DNA of 64,000 bases from Primulina eburnea (GCF_022965805.1 NW_027331510.1:248001-312000); one strand, 5' to 3'. Counted from the first letter of the stretch, positions 33,858-47,078 are shown. The notes: generated by a model not told the origin, from the sequence alone. Numbers and translations are program-made.

Positions 33858-36800
33858 TCACGGCACGAACAACTCAGGATACCTCTCTCTCATCTCAGTC
33901 TCTGGTTCCCACGTAGCCTCCTCAATCAAATGGTTCCTCCAAAGGACTTTAACGATGCCGATCTCTTTGTTCCTCAAAACTTTAACTGTGCGATCCAAAA
34001 TCTGAATCGGAATCTCTTGGTAAGTCAAATTCGGCGTCAAGTCCAATGGCTCATGGCGAAGAACATGGGAAGGATCTGCAATATACTTCCTGAGCATCGA
34101 AACGTGAAACACATTATGGACTCTGTCAAGATCGGGCGGTAGGGCTAATCTGTAAGCTCGGTCACCAACTCTGTCCAATATCTCGAATGGACCAATGAAT
34201 CTAGGACTCAACTTGCCCTTCTTGCCAAATCTCATCACACCCTTGAGAGGTGCAATCTTCAGAAATACATGATCGCCAACCTCAAACTGCAAAGGTCTGC
34301 GACGAACATCTGCATAGCTCTTCTGTCTGGACTGAGCAGTCTTCATCCTCTCTCTGATCACTGCAACAACATCGGCAGTCTGCTGGACCAACTCGGGACC
34401 CAACATCTTCCTCTCACCAACCTCATCCCAAAACAAAGGGGATCTGCACTTTCTGCCATAAAGTGCCTCATACGGTGCCATGCCAATCGATGCCTGGTAG
34501 CTATTGTTGTACATGAACTCCACAAGAGGCAACTTAGAATCCCAACTACCAGAATAGTCAATAGTACAAGCTCTGAGCATATCCTCAAGAATCTGAATGA
34601 CTCTCTCTGACTGACCGTCGCTCTGAGGATGATAAGCTGTACTAAACGCCAACCGCGAACCCATAGCTTTGTGCAAACTCTTCCAAAACTCTGATGTAAA
34701 TCTAGGGTCACGATCAGACACAATCGACACTGGAACCCCATGAAGTCTGACAATCTCTGCTATGTAGTCCTCGGCATACTGATTCATCGAGTACGTCGTC
34801 TTGACTGGGAGAAAATGAGCTGACTTGGTCAATCTATCAACAATGACCCAAATGGAATTGAAACCCTTCTGCGTCCTGGGCAGACCAGTCACGAAATCCA
34901 TAGTGATATGCTCCCACTTCCACTGAGGAATCGGCAAAGATAGCAATGTCCCAGCAGGTCTCTGATGCTCAATCTTAACCTGCTGACAAGTAAGGCACTG
35001 AGAAATGAACAAAGCAATATCTCTCTTCATACCTGGCCACCAATAGAGTCGACGAAGATCCTGATACATCTTCGTGCTGCCTGGATGAATCGAATAAGGT
35101 GCGGTATGAGCCTCTGTCAAGACGTCTCTACGAATATCGTCGCCAGTAGGAACACAAATACGGCCTCTGAAAGTCACCAAACCATCTCCATTCAGACCAA
35201 ACTCTGAATTCCCTCTAGCCTCAGCTCTAGCTCTCAACTCTGTCAACTGAACATCAGTCGACTGCTCTCTACGGATCCTGTCCGTCAAAGTAGATCGAAT
35301 AACCAACGCTGACAAAAGAGCAATGGTACCTGGAATCACCAGATCGTTCTCCTCTCTCTGCAAATCCATCAACAATGGCCTCTGAATCAAAGAACTCAAC
35401 GAAGCACTCGACTTGCGGCTCAAAGCATCAGCCACAACATTCGCTTTCCCTGGGTGGTAACTGATCGTCACATCGTAATCCTTGACAAGCTCTAACCACC
35501 TCCTTTGCCGCATGTTGAGCTCTTTCTGAGAGAACAGATACTTCAAACTCTTGTGGTCTGTGAAGATCTCACACTTCTCGCCATACAGATAATGCCTCCA
35601 AATCTTAAGGGCGAAAACCACAGCTGCTAGCTCCAAATCGTGCGTCGGATAATTCTTCTCATAATCCTTCAACTGGCGAGACGCATAGGCAATAACCTTA
35701 CCTCGCTGCATCAGAACTGCACCAAGGCCTCTCTTAGACGCATCAGTATAGACCACAAAATCCTCGGAACCACTAGGCAATGAAAGAACAGGAGCCGTCG
35801 TCAACCTGTCCTTCAATTCCTGAAATGCACGCTGGCAATCGATAGACCACTCGAACTTCACAGTATTCTTCGTCAGATTGGACAATGGCAGGGCAATCTT
35901 GGAGAAACCTGAAATGAAACGACGATAATAACCCGCCAAACCAAGGAAACTGCGTACCTCAGAAACAGTGGTAGGAATAGGCCAACTCTGAATCGCCTCT
36001 ATCTTCAACGGATCAACAGCAATGCCATCTCTCGAAACCACATGGCCTAGAAAAGAAATCTGATCCAGCCAAAACTCACACTTCTTCAACTTGGCGAACA
36101 GCCTCTTCTCTCGCAACAACTGAAGAACAACTCTGAGATGCTCGGCATGAAGCTCTCTGGTCTTGGAATAGATCAAGATATCATCGATGAAAACAATGAC
36201 GAAGCTATCCAGATAAGGCTTGAACACACGGTTCATCAGATCCATGAAGACTGAAGGGGCATTGGTCAAACCAAAGGACATGATCAGACACTCATAGTGA
36301 CCATACCTGGTCCGGAAAGCTGTCTTAGGGATATCAGACTCCCTAACCTTCAACTGATAGTAGCCAGACCGAAGATCAATCTTCGAGAATACAGTCGCAC
36401 CATGGAGCTGATCAAACAGATCATCTATCCGAGGCAACGGATACTTGTTCTTGACAGTCACTTTGTTAAGCTCCCTGTAGTCGATACACAGCCGCAAAGA
36501 ACCATCCTTCTTCTTGACAAACAGAACCGGAGCTCCCCAAGGCGAAGAACTCGGACGAATAAAACCCTTGTCTAATAGATCCTGCAACTGAGTCTTCAAC
36601 TCCTGCATCTCGGTAGGAGCCATCCTGTACGGAGCCTTAGAAATAGGAACCGTACCTGGAGCTAAATCGATCACAAACTCAACATCCCTATCCGGTGGCA
36701 AACCCGGAACATCATCCTCAAACACATCAGCAAACTCCCTCACAACATCGATATCATCTACATTCAACTTAATCAATCTATCAACATCCACAATAGAAGC

Positions 36801-38285
36801 AATAAACCCATCGCAACCTCTACACAACAATCTCTCAGCCTCAAGACAAGAAATAAAAGGAAGGACCAGCGAAGTACCTGTGCTGGCGAGAGCTCCTCCC
36901 TGGCCATCATCTGCAAAAGCTACTGTCTTAGCAACACAATCGATAACTGCACGGTAAGTCGAAAGCCAATCCATGCCAAGAATAACATCGAAAGCAACCA
37001 TAGGGATAACAATCAAATCAGCGAAGACAACTCGCTCCTCAATACTAACAGGGCACGCATACACAATCGAGGTCGGGCACAAAACATCCCCCGAAGGCAA
37101 AATAACACTAAGCTGAAGGGAAAGAACAGAAGGAACTATATCCAACGATCTCAAAAACAAATCAGACATAAACGAATGAGTAGCACCAGTATCTATCAAA
37201 GTCGTAGCGACTCTGCCTGAAATCAAAATAGTGCTAGAGATCAAAGAAGAATCACAATTAATACCTTCCTTGGTCATCGCAAAGATACGACCCTGCACCT
37301 TCCCTTGGCTATCTCCTCTCGGACAATTCCTGGCAACGTGGCCTGCCGTGCCACAACGGTAACAAGTATGAGTGCCATATCTGCACTCTCCACGGTGATG
37401 CTTGCCACACTTAGGACACAGTGGCTTCTCGGGATCAACTGGAGCAACTGGAACTGGCGGAGGTCTAGGACTGAACTCCATCTTGCCTTTACCCTTGAAA
37501 CGATCCCTGCCCTTCTGATTCGAACCCTGGCCTCTCTGAGCAATGGCCTGGTGCCTCTCCTGCCTCTCTCTAGCAATGTCCTTCTCGTCCTGCTCGGCCA
37601 TCAAAGCTTTGGACACTATCTCCTTGAAAGTCACAGCCTTGGACATGTTGATGTCCCGTCGAATCTCAGCTCTGAGGCCTCGAATGAAATGAGCGCCTTT
37701 GTCTTTGTCGTTCGAAGCAATGTACGGAGCAAACAAGCAACCCTCCTCAAACTTCAGAATATACTCACCAACATCCATGCCTCCCTGTCGAAGCTCCAAG
37801 AACTCTGAAACCTTCCTCGCTCTAATGGCATCCGGAAAATACTTGTCGTAGAACAAGTCTGTAAACTCTGACCACTTCAGCGTCGCAACAGTCACACCAA
37901 CCTTGGTCGCATTCCACCAAATGCGGGCGGCCTTGACCAACATGAAAACAGCACAACTGATCCTGTCTTTGTCCTCGTACTGCAGATGATCGAAGATCGC
38001 TTCTAAAGCCTTGACCCACTCAACAGCAACTAGCGGATCAGAACTACCTGCGAATTCCGGTGGATCCATCCTCTTGAAGGCAGAAAAGACGGCATCGGTG
38101 CCAACTGCCTGAGCTACTGGAACTCTACCTTGCCCTCTACCTTGGCCTGCACCTTGCATACGAATGAGCTGCTGAATCTGCTCGCTATGCACCTTAGCCT
38201 GCTCCTTAAGCAACTTGCCGAACTCATCGACAACTCTAGAGGAAGAACTATCCTCCCCCTCTACTGCTTTCCTCTTAGGTGGCAT
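33858..38285 (-). CDS. gag-pol: Chromovirus B Gag-Pol polyprotein with chromodomain
   Basis: A single open frame of 1475 residues starting [10 protein letters not shown]. Domains in order: Gag (about 60-260), two Cys/His knuckles ([12 protein letters not shown] and [14 protein letters not shown], about 300-330), aspartic protease ([11 protein letters not shown], about 370), RT ([24 protein letters not shown] with the catalytic Asp pair), RNase H ([15 protein letters not shown]), integrase with HHCC finger ([27 protein letters not shown]) and D,D,E core ([31 protein letters not shown]), and a C-terminal chromodomain ([20 protein letters not shown]). Chromodomains steer chromovirus integration to heterochromatin. 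No stop or frame break, so it may be functional. Closest relative in the window is E. Confidence 0.96.
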   Translation of the reverse strand: MPPKRKAVEGEDSSSSRVVDEFGKLLKEQAKVHSEQIQQLIRMQGAGQGRGQGRVPVAQAVGTDAVFSAFKRMDPPEFAGSSDPLVAVEWVKALEAIFDHLQYEDKDRISCAVFMLVKAARIWWNATKVGVTVATLKWSEFTDLFYDKYFPDAIRARKVSEFLELRQGGMDVGEYILKFEEGCLFAPYIASNDKDKGAHFIRGLRAEIRRDINMSKAVTFKEIVSKALMAEQDEKDIARERQERHQAIAQRGQGSNQKGRDRFKGKGKMEFSPRPPPVPVAPVDPEKPLCPKCGKHHRGECRYGTHTCYRCGTAGHVARNCPRGDSQGKVQGRIFAMTKEGINCDSSLISSTILISGRVATTLIDTGATHSFMSDLFLRSLDIVPSVLSLQLSVILPSGDVLCPTSIVYACPVSIEERVVFADLIVIPMVAFDVILGMDWLSTYRAVIDCVAKTVAFADDGQGGALASTGTSLVLPFISCLEAERLLCRGCDGFIASIVDVDRLIKLNVDDIDVVREFADVFEDDVPGLPPDRDVEFVIDLAPGTVPISKAPYRMAPTEMQELKTQLQDLLDKGFIRPSSSPWGAPVLFVKKKDGSLRLCIDYRELNKVTVKNKYPLPRIDDLFDQLHGATVFSKIDLRSGYYQLKVRESDIPKTAFRTRYGHYECLIMSFGLTNAPSVFMDLMNRVFKPYLDSFVIVFIDDILIYSKTRELHAEHLRVVLQLLREKRLFAKLKKCEFWLDQISFLGHVVSRDGIAVDPLKIEAIQSWPIPTTVSEVRSFLGLAGYYRRFISGFSKIALPLSNLTKNTVKFEWSIDCQRAFQELKDRLTTAPVLSLPSGSEDFVVYTDASKRGLGAVLMQRGKVIAYASRQLKDYEKNYPTHDLELAAVVFALKIWRHYLYGEKCEIFTDHKSLKYLFSQKELNMRQRRWLELVKDYDVTISYHPGKANVVADALSRKSSASLSSLIQRPLLMDLQREENDLVIPGTIALLSALVIRSTLTDRIRREQSTDVQLTELRARAEARGNSEFGLNGDGLVTFRGRICVPTGDDIRRDVLTEAHTAPYSIHPGSTKMYQDLRRLYWWPGMKRDIALFISQCLTCQQVKIEHQRPAGTLLSLPIPQWKWEHITMDFVTGLPRTQKGFNSIWVIVDRLTKSAHFLPVKTTYSMNQYAEDYIAEIVRLHGVPVSIVSDRDPRFTSEFWKSLHKAMGSRLAFSTAYHPQSDGQSERVIQILEDMLRACTIDYSGSWDSKLPLVEFMYNNSYQASIGMAPYEALYGRKCRSPLFWDEVGERKMLGPELVQQTADVVAVIRERMKTAQSRQKSYADVRRRPLQFEVGDHVFLKIAPLKGVMRFGKKGKLSPRFIGPFEILDRVGDRAYRLALPPDLDRVHNVFHVSMLRKYIADPSHVLRHEPLDLTPNLTYQEIPIQILDRTVKVLRNKEIGIVKVLWRNHLIEEATWEPETEMRERYPELFVP

Positions 38286-38403
38286 ACTCTACAATTGCTC
38301 ACAAGACACAATCAATATATAACAATGAATAGATAGATGCAAGAAAACATACCCGGACAGTTGAAAGTAGACGAAGTCATATGCATTGGTCCGAAGAACC
38401 GGT

Positions 38404-38415
38404 GCTCTGATACCA
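38404..38415 (-). other. Primer binding site, initiator tRNA-Met (B)
   Basis: Minus strand TGGTATCAGAGC, five bases inside the 5' LTR edge. Confidence 0.93.
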
Positions 38416-38420
38416 CTAAA

Positions 38421-39963
38421 TGTGACACCCTGACCCGTTACAATCAAAATACAGCGGAATTTAAAATTTTCTTTCAAATGGAAGGAGTTTCAAAATACAT
38501 TTCATAAAATGTTTACAAAATAGCAATACATGATCATTCCAATGACATAACAAAATACAAAATATCATTAGTGTGATCATGTTACAAAATGATACAAAAT
38601 AATCATCCTTCCAATCTTCGTATGCATATGACCCCAATCCACTGTCAACGTCCCGGTCCGTCACTCTTATCTGCATCACATGAATAAACTGAAATGAGAA
38701 TAAATCTCAAAGTGGAACTCTAACATAGCAATGGTACATAGTATACTCTGTAAAACATGGCTTTTAAATCATGAATACCATCAACTCTGAACATGGATAA
38801 CGTAGCAATAACAATAGCAATAGCAATAGCAATAAGATGGTATTCTCTTTTCTCTGGTTGGATTGATATCAATAGTATCTCTGTCTGTGGTTGCTAGTAT
38901 CCCAAATCGATATAAACCGATAACTGTGAAGGATAAAAGCCTATGGTCGATGATCATCTAATTGCATGCAATGCTCTGACTATGATTAATCAATCCAATA
39001 AAAACATTTGAACTCTGAAACATTTAAAGCCGTCGTTTCGCAATCTCATATTCTCTTGTATTCCCTTTATAACAATAGTGAGAATCAATACATAGCAATG
39101 AATCAATCGAAGGGAATAACACTTTGAAACCTTTAAAACACAATACATATAATATCATGTGAGCAAAGGGATGAAATTCCACTTACTACCCAATAGCACA
39201 CCTCCAAATAAACTCTTAGCCACCACCTACAACAATAGTCCAAAGATAACACCAATATCAACTCTAAAATCCCATAAACAAGTCAAATAATCCATCAACC
39301 AATTCAAACATCAACTCCAAGCCAACACTAAACTCAAAACCTCAATAGAATCGCACCAAAAACTTACCTAAGCTTCCTTATACCACGGAGAACGATGATC
39401 TCAAGTCGGAAATCCAAATAACTCCAAGAATCAAAGGTAGGAAGCACTTGAAAATGGAGAAAACCCTTGCAATGGAGAGAATCTCGAATGGGAGAGAAGA
39501 AGATAAGGTAAGGTATGGCCAACAACTCCCAAAAAGTAGCTTAAAATCTCGCCCATACTTACACCGCGGGTGCGGTCACACAACCACCGCGGGTGCGGTA
39601 AGCTCACGGCATTCCAAATAAATTCCATGCACGAAAACCGCGGGTGCGGTCTCCACCGCGGGTGCGGTCCTTGCACTGCCGCGGGTGCGGTGATGCCACG
39701 GCCTTCCAAATGCAAAATGGTGAATAGTACACCGCGGGGGCACTCCTCTAAGAGCGTGGGTGCACTCTACTCACGGCAATGAACAGTACAAATCCAACTA
39801 AAATCGATCCGAAACGCTGAAACGAACAATCAACACCAACTAATACCTCAAATAAATAATAACCAATAATACTATGGCCCAAAACACAACTCTAAACATC
39901 TAAATCACAAACCCAAATACAAGTAAAGCTAAAACCGTACCGTACACCGGCTCGGCTATTACA
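38421..39963 (-). repeat. 5' LTR of chromovirus B
   Basis: 1543 bp, same ends as the 3' LTR. It has five instead of six good motif copies; the 23-bp segment containing one of them is absent at about 39636. Confidence 0.95.
39563..39765. repeat. Array of ACCGCGGGTGCGGT motifs, 5' LTR of B
   Basis: Five near-exact copies and two degenerate ones, one unit fewer than the sister LTR. Confidence 0.93.
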
Positions 39964-39968
39964 TGTAT

Positions 39969-41105
39969 GATATGTGATATTATGCATGAAGGATGATCAA
40001 AAGTCCAAGCCCAATTTGCTAGGTGTATGCTAAGATATTTGTGTTGAATGATTGTAATAATTATCAATTTAAAGTGAGCTTGGTTTATGGCCCGTTCCCA
40101 CCCCCATGAGATGTATCCCTATGTGCCATGGATATTTAATTGTAAATATTAGAATAGTGGAAGATCAAGATTGGAAGATGGTGGCCTTGGTGATTATGAA
40201 GATCGAAGACATGTAATATTGGATGCTAATGTAATAATGTAGTTGCATTTGCATCCCTTGCATTTACCCTAGGATTGGACCTAGGCCCGTGTTTAGCTCA
40301 CACGGGCCATTAGTATTGGGGCAATTGATCATCCTTGTCTTGTTTTCTATTTATAATATATGCATGATATGTTATAAATAATGAGTATGTGCGTTATTAT
40401 TATTATAATAACAAAGTTGCATGAATCCGGCAAACATACGATCAAACATGGCGAGCTTTTAAATAAAATTAATGATGAGACCTTTCAAAATTAAAAACCC
40501 TCATTTTGAATAAGATTCAAAATTAATATCAAGTCCGAAAAGGGGAATTATAAATTTGTTTATAATTTCCTTGTCTTCCATCGACAATGGATGCATGATG
40601 AACGCTACCCGTACTCGGGGCTCGGCTCATATTATTGAGGGGGCCCTGGGTGCCGGAAAGCTGTGACATCCATTGACATAGTGATGTGAACTACGTGGAA
40701 CTCCCATGATTTCGGCTCATATTATTGAGGGAACTCATGGCGATCGTCCATTAAGGTTCAACATCGATGGGTAAGGCTTGACACGTAAAGATGAACGACG
40801 TCATATTATTGGGTCCTAATCAAACGTGAGACAAAAGTTTACGTTAAGGGTTACATTGTGATGCAATTGGAAACTACCTTTTAGGAATTGTGATTGGCTG
40901 ATATTATTCGGGATCACAATTCGCTAATTGGACCTTACGTACCTACTGAGGAAAGGAGTTTCCCGTTTTCACTAGAGGGTAGTGAAAAATGTCAAAACAG
41001 TGGGTGCAAATATTTATGAAGTAAAAGTCCAAACTTCATATCTTACTAAATATTTTAAAATAGTCATCAACATTTATCTGTTTTACTTTTCAGTACAAAT
41101 TGACA
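39969..41105 (+). other. Leader of element D, right part
   Basis: Non-coding leader before gag of D. It contains a hairpin GGCCCGTGTTTAGCTCACAC with its closing GGGCC (40285-40308), and four spaced copies of a CTCATATTATTGAGG-like motif at 40626, 40716, about 40800 and 40898, roughly 85-97 bp apart. No ORF of note. Confidence 0.8.
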
Positions 41106-41909
41106 ATGTCATCGATTCTCAATCCAATATCCGTAATACTCGACAAACACATATTAACTGGACCTAATTACCTCACTTGGCTAAGAAACCTAAAAATCGT
41201 CTTGAATTCGGAAAGAGTAGCATATACACTGACTGAGTCGCCCCCTGTTGAGGCTCCGACTCACTGCAATCCTGAGGAATTGCAGGCTTACAAGGAATGG
41301 TGTGACCATGACTTGATAGCCAGGTGTTATATGCTGACTTCTATGAATGATGAGCTGCAGAGGCGTTTTGAGGGTGCAAAGAGTGCTGCTGACATTCATT
41401 TGCACCTCAAGGAGCTCTTTGGAGAGCAAACACGTCCTCTTAGGCATGCTACCGTCAAGGAGCTGATCACTTCACGCATGCGAGATGGGGCCTCGGTCCA
41501 TGAGCATGGCCTAAAGGTGATTGGGCTCGTGGACAAGCTCGTTGGCATGGATCTGATCTTGCCTTCGGAGTTGACCACCGACGTGTTGCTCTTATCGCTG
41601 CCTAGCTCATTTGATCCTTTTGTGGTGAACTTCAACATGAACAAGATTGAACCGACCCTTGAGGAGTTGGTGAATATGCTTGTTACGTTTGAATCCACCA
41701 TCAAGAAAGAGAAGTTGGTTCTTTATGTGGGTTCTTCATCTGGTACGAAGATTGATCCACATGGGAATGGAAAGAAACGTTCTTTCCAACGTCCCAAGAA
41801 GAACGTGCCCTTGTTGAGGCAATCTCCGAATCCCGTTGTGGCAGCCACACCAGTTAGGGCTGACAAGACTAGTGATGTTTGTCATCACTGCAAGAAGCCT
41901 GGACATTGA
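41106..41909 (+). pseudogene. gag: Copia element D Gag
   Basis: Starts MSSILNPISVILDKHILTGP; the ATG at 41106 was chosen. The copia Gag core is recognisable (YLTWLRNLKIVL, RCYMLTSMNDELQRRFE, MRDGASVHEHGLK). It ends in a zinc knuckle, CHHCKKPGH, where TGA at 41907 replaces the next codon, and the rest of the knuckle (RRNCKEYL) reads on beyond in the same frame. So Gag is almost complete and is cut by one nonsense codon inside the nucleic-acid-binding motif. Confidence 0.9.
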
Positions 41910-44330
41910 AGGCGAAATTGCAAGGAATATCTGACCCAGAAGTGTTCTGGAAACGGTATGTTCTAAATTTAAGTAAACGTTTCAATTAACTCTACTTCTT
42001 GGGTATTAGATACCGGTTGTGACTCACATCTCTATAATGAGTTATAGGTGATGGGAAGAAGTAGAATGCTTAAGGAAGGTGTGACCTTCTAGAGGATGGG
42101 CAATGGAGCAAGAGTTGCTGCCAATGCTGTTGAAGATGTTTACTTATTATTGAACAATAGTTTAAGTTAATTTTATGAGATGTTTTGTTTGTACCTAATT
42201 TTGTAAAAACATTGTTTCCATTTCTATGTTGATAAAAATGGATATTCTTGTTTATTTTACAAAGGTGTTTGCAACATTTACATGAATGAATGTTTGATTG
42301 GTACTAATGAACTTGAAAACGATCTCTATAACTTAAAAGATATTCCACTAAATGTCCATTCAAAGGCATACACCATATGAGATATGGATGGGTAATCCTC
42401 CTAAGTATTCTTATCTTAGAATATGGGGGTGCCCTGCTTATGAAGCAGGTAGTGGGAGAAAAATTGGATAGTCGATCCATTTTATGCTAATTTGTGGGAT
42501 ATCCAATGAATTCGATTGGATATTACTTCTATCATCCCCAAGAAACAAAAGTGTTTGTTTCTAGGAATGCGATCTTTTGGAAAGGGAATTTCTATTGGAT
42601 AGAAAATGGGAGATGATAGAACTCGAAGAGGTTCGAGAGACACCCACAATTGAAGAACCCACACCCGAAAGGCCAAGAGAGGAGATACAAGCTCCTGGAA
42701 GATACGAGAAAGTCTCGAGACCACCTATGAGGTATGGTCAGCTTCTTGAAGAGGGCCATGATGAGCCTAACCATGGATGTGATCCAAGGACCTTCAAGGA
42801 AGCGTTATCTGATGCCGATTCATCCAAGTGACTTGAAGCAATGGAATCTGAGTTGAATTCCATGCATTCGAACCAAGTGTAGGATCTTGTGGATCCACCT
42901 GAGGGAATTGTTCCCATAGGGACTTGGGACGAATGAGAAGGTATTGACCTTCAAGGCGCGATTGGTGGCAAAAGGATATACTCAAAGACAAGGAGTTGAC
43001 TTTGAGGAAACCTTTTCCCCAGTCGCAATGTTAAAGTCCATAAGGATTTTGCCAGCCATAGCTGCATGGTATGACTATGAGATATGGCAGATGGATGTCA
43101 AGACAGACTTTCTTAATGGGGATTTTAAGAAAGTTATTTACATGTCTAAACCTGGAGGGTTTACATCTATCGGAAGTGAGCATATGGTATGCAAACTTCA
43201 GAGATCTATTTATGGTCTAAAGCAGGCATCTAGGAGTTGGAACCTTAGATTCGATAGTACAATCAAAGAGTTGATTTACTAAGAATCCTGAGGAACCCTA
43301 TGTGTATAAGAAGATCAGTGGGAGTGTTGTGACATTCCTGGTGTTGTATGTTGATGACATTCTACTCATTGGGAATGATGTAGGAATGTTGCAATCAACT
43401 GAAATATGGTTAGCGAGTAAGTTCTCGATGCAGGACTTGGGTGAAGCATCTTTTGTATTGGGAATACAGATCTATAGAGATAGATCGAGAAGATTGCTTG
43501 GTCTCACCCAGTCCACATACATTGATACCATCGTGAAGCCGTTCTCGATGGATGAGTCCAAGGGAGGACATCTACCAATGTGTCATGGCGTGTCCCTATC
43601 CAAGTCTGTATCCCAAGACTGATGCAGAGATAGTGGCGATGACACGCATTCCGTATGCTTCGGCAATTGGTAGGATCATGTATGGGATGATATCTACATG
43701 TCTTGACGTGACTTTCGCACTAAGTGTAGTGAGTAGATATCAATCGAACCCTGGTCTTCCACACTGGAAAGCTGTGAAAGACATCCTCAAGTAGTTGAGA
43801 AGGACCAATAAATTGTTCTTGGTCTATGGGGTGGAGAACTAAAATTGGAAGGCTATACCGACTCTAGCTTCCAAAGCGATATCGATGACTCGAAGTCAAC
43901 CTCTGTTTTTGTATTCATGCTCAATGGTGTTGTTGTCTCTTGGAAGAGTTCCAAGCAAGACAATACTACGGATTCCAGCACAGAGGCCGAATACATTGCT
44001 GCATCAGATGCAGCAAGGGAGGGTGTTTGGATAAGGAATTTCGTCCAAGAGTTGGGCGTCATTCCTAATGGAGTTGCTCCTGTCCCGGTGTTGTGTGACA
44101 ACACGGGAGCTATAAGCTCAAGCAAAGGAGCATAGGTCTCATCAGAAATCCAAACTAGTATTGAGAAATTACCACATCCTCGGAGAGATTGTGGAAAGAG
44201 GAGAAGTGTCTTTTGACACAGTCGGCTCCGCCGATAATGTTGATTGATCCACTAGCTAAGCCTTTACCTAGACCATTATTCGACAAGCATCGCGAATCAA
44301 TGGGTTTAAAGCATATGGGTAGTTGGCTCT
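41910..44330 (+). pseudogene. pol: Copia element D pol remnants, integrase largely deleted
   Basis: Protease remains as WVLDTGCDSHL near 42005. The sequence then jumps, within a few hundred bases of decayed DNA, to the C-terminal integrase segment PYEIWMGNPPKYSYLRIWG (about 42370); the zinc finger and D,D,E core are missing. RT follows from 42577 and 42944 (KARLVAKGYTQRQGVDFEET, IWQMDVKTDFLNG) and, in another frame, the catalytic LYVDDILLIGND near 43350. RNase H remains at 43845-44135 (YTDSSFQSD, STEAEYIAASDAA, LCDNTGA). Four frames are needed to follow it, with several stops. It cannot make an integrase. Confidence 0.9.
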
Positions 44331-44333
44331 AGT

Positions 44334-44346
44334 GCAAGTGGGAGAT
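44334..44346 (+). other. Polypurine tract (D)
   Basis: GCAAGTGGGAGAT directly before the 3' LTR start. Confidence 0.85.
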
Positions 44347-45605
44347 TGTTAGAGTAGGTGCCCGTCGAGCCAAGTGTTGGCCGAATGTTCACAATGAAAC
44401 TCTATGTATAAGCAATCTTTATTTTAATAATATTTGAAATTATTATTTTGGCACATTTTTATCTGTATACCCATGCTAGTTGCATAGATAAAGCCCTTGA
44501 ATATACAAATAGTAGAAAGAATATGAGATGCTCATATGATGAGTATCATGAAACTCATATTTGTAATACTGTATATTCTAAACGGTTCCTAGTCGATTGA
44601 GCCGCCACTAAGAAGGATATAGGCCGCTCGAGTTAGAGACTAGTATCTGCGATGTGAGTACCATGTTTCATTGGTAGGGGACATTGTGATGTCCGAGCAT
44701 GCAGATAGGTGCTCCTTGTAGAGTGCACTGAACAACCCTCCATAAAAGGACTTTCCAAGTGGTTCTCACTTATCGAGTGGAAATGTCCTAGTTTATGGTT
44801 GTACATAATTAGTCCTTATGACCCGGGACAACATTGAGACTCTATGTGCTAGAATTACACTTTGACTTGTTTACTGACTCTCATGGGGTCATCAGGTGGC
44901 AAGGTTGGGTGTTCTGTCGAAACACATAGGAGTCGATGCATTGTATTCGGGGATTCACCGCTTACCTTCGGGTATGGATATCCTATGTGTTATCATTTGT
45001 ATGTAGATCGAAATCTCTGGTCATAGTATGGTGGTAATTATGAAAGGGTTTCATAGATTACACCATCGATGCAACTACGACATGACACATAGTATCGATT
45101 CATTGACAACTCTCGATAAACCAATGGTTGTCGAATCGATCGGGATATATGAGTTGAAGGGACCGTACTGTACGCTAACCATAATTGAATGGTTCTTGCA
45201 GGCACTATCATGTGATACCTAGGGAATCACGTAAGCGATGCTGCTAGGCGTTTAACGTGATTGGTTGGGTACTATCAGACTTGAGTTCTGACATTCTTTT
45301 TATCAAGGAGTTGATAAGTAAGAATGGAGCAATTGGGGTATGCTCAAATAAGGACATGTTTAGTCCGAATCACATAGAGATGTGAACCCACAGCTAGTTG
45401 TATCAATGAACCATTGAGGCCACACAAGTACTAGCTTTGTATATCCCGTTGAGAAGTAAAAATAGTTCAATGTGTTGAACGGCTTATAAAGGAGTTTATA
45501 AGCGTAAGGAAAATTAGAAGTATGACCTCTATAAAGGAGAAAATAGTTCAATGTGTTGAACGACTTATAAATGAGTTTATATGTGTAAAGAAAAATATAA
45601 GTATG
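44347..45605 (+). repeat. 3' LTR of element D, left segment
   Basis: Starts TGTTAGAGTAGGTGCCC and follows the 5' LTR until 45605, where chromovirus C enters. Its last five bases GTATG are the left target duplication of C. Confidence 0.95.
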
Positions 45606-46722
45606 TGTAGTGACCCGTTCCAGAATCACCTACTAATTGAAAACTAAGCATGCAATTAACTTAATAATTACTAATCAGAGATAATAGCGGAAAAGTCAAA
45701 AAATAATGGTTATACAACCCAATCGAAGTCTAGAACAATTCAAAATAAGGTAAAGAATATCTGGTACAACCATATCGAATCAAATGATACCGAAACTAAA
45801 CCAACCGGCTACTCAACGTCCTCCTCCTGCTCCTCCGGAACCATCCAACCTGAGACCTGCCCCGAGGGAATGGGGTGTCCAAGATAAACAAAACCGAGGA
45901 CGTGAGCGATAAGAACGCCCAGTACAAAAGTATGAGTATACAGACCTATATGAAATGCACATGCTATGATCATGATACCGGGGTAGTCAAGAAACAGGAA
46001 TCACAAAAGGATCTCAACAATGCTCAGTCTAGAGGCGCCAAGTGGATAGTGCCGCGCGGTCCAACCTCTGGGTCACTGCATCCACTACAAGACAGACGTG
46101 GACCTAAAATGTCCCGGACCACCGAAGCCCTCCCGACCCGTCGGCCACTGTGTACTCTCGGTGTCCATGCGTCCACAAGACAGGGCTGAGCGGCCCCAAG
46201 ATATAGCTTATCTCGAAAGAGATACAGCTCAACAGCAAAGGCTATCTCGAAGGAGATACGGCTCAACATGAAATGCAACGTGCAGTAATAAACGTGACAT
46301 AATAGCATGCATCATATGACATATATCAATGCACCACATAATCATGCAACACATATATGAATGTATACTCAACCAGGATATCTCGGATAGTACTTTCGTA
46401 CCTCTATCACAGCAATCCTAATCCACTGGAACAACCAGACAACAGGTCTAATCCAAGCCTATTCATCAAGTGAAAACCATCACTAAACTTATCTACCAGA
46501 CTTAACTAGATAATCCTGAGATAAATACTGATAAAATTCCAAACCTTCGTCCGTCGCTAGCCCGCTGATGCCGCTAGCTCCCAACTAGAGCACAGCTCTG
46601 CTACAAGACCAGCAGCTCCCCGCTAGTGCCCAAATCTCGGAACAAGACTAGAACCTGTCAGAAACGACTGAAATGCTATGGAACTCTCTGAATTGGCGAG
46701 TCAAAATGAGGAAATCCGACCA

Positions 46723-46732
46723 CTATTTATAG
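46723..46732 (-). promoter_or_regulatory. TATA box in the LTR of C
   Basis: Minus strand CTATAAATAG, 6 bp below the last palindrome of the array. The same box is at 52857-52866 in the other LTR and at 58840-58849 in element H. Confidence 0.8.
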
Positions 46733-46738
46733 GCCATG

Positions 46739-47022
46739 TTCGGATCCTCCGAACACCACTTCGGAACGTCCGAACGCTACGTGTCCACTGGCTCTTGACA
46801 GCTCATGATCGGATCCTCCGATCATACACTTCGGACCGTCCGAACATGCACGTGTCCAGCTGCTCTTGACACCTCATGATCGGATCCACCGAACCTACAC
46901 TTCGGAACGTCCGAACTCCCACGTGTCGATCAACTCTTGACACCTAATGATCGGATCCACCGAACTCACTTCGGACCTTCCGAACTCTTCGGTGCTTCCG
47001 AACCATCTTCGGACCTTCCGAT
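46739..47022. repeat. Array of ten TTCGGANNNTCCGAA palindromes, 3' LTR of C
   Basis: Ten 15-bp units made of a 5- or 6-bp inverted repeat around a variable core, e.g. TTCGGATCCTCCGAA, TTCGGAACGTCCGAA, ATCGGATCCTCCGAT and TTCGGACCTTCCGAA. Between many of them runs a second repeated phrase (ACGTGTC...CTCTTGACA...CATGA). Confidence 0.95.
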
Positions 47023-47078
47023 CATGATTAATCACCATTAATCCGTTAATTACCCAATTCGGCATTCGGGCTACTACA

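Larger units (their letters stand above)
32250..39963 (-). mobile_element. Chromovirus B, complete Tekay/Del-type Ty3 element
   Basis: 7714 bp with LTRs 32250-33817 and 38421-39963. A perfect target duplication TGTAT flanks it (32245-32249 and 39964-39968). It reads right to left: LTR, initiator-Met primer site, one uninterrupted gag-pol frame ending in a chromodomain, polypurine tract, LTR. LTRs differ by about six substitutions, a 23-bp repeat-unit gain or loss and a 2-bp indel. It lies in the leader of D. Confidence 0.97.
45606..47078 (-). repeat. 3' LTR of chromovirus C
   Basis: Plus strand TGTAGTGACCCGTTCC to CGGGCTACTACA. In element direction the palindrome array (47022 down to 46739) lies directly upstream of the TATA box CTATAAATAG (46732 down to 46723). 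Confidence 0.95.

Noticed and set aside
33858..34753. Plus-strand and alternate-frame ORFs inside the B polyprotein
   Set aside because: Shadows of the long minus-strand gag-pol frame, which carries all conserved motifs.
45875..46308. Open frames on both strands of the C LTR, repeated exactly at 52009-52442
   Set aside because: The duplication only reflects identical LTRs. The frames do not match a known domain and are not kept in H.
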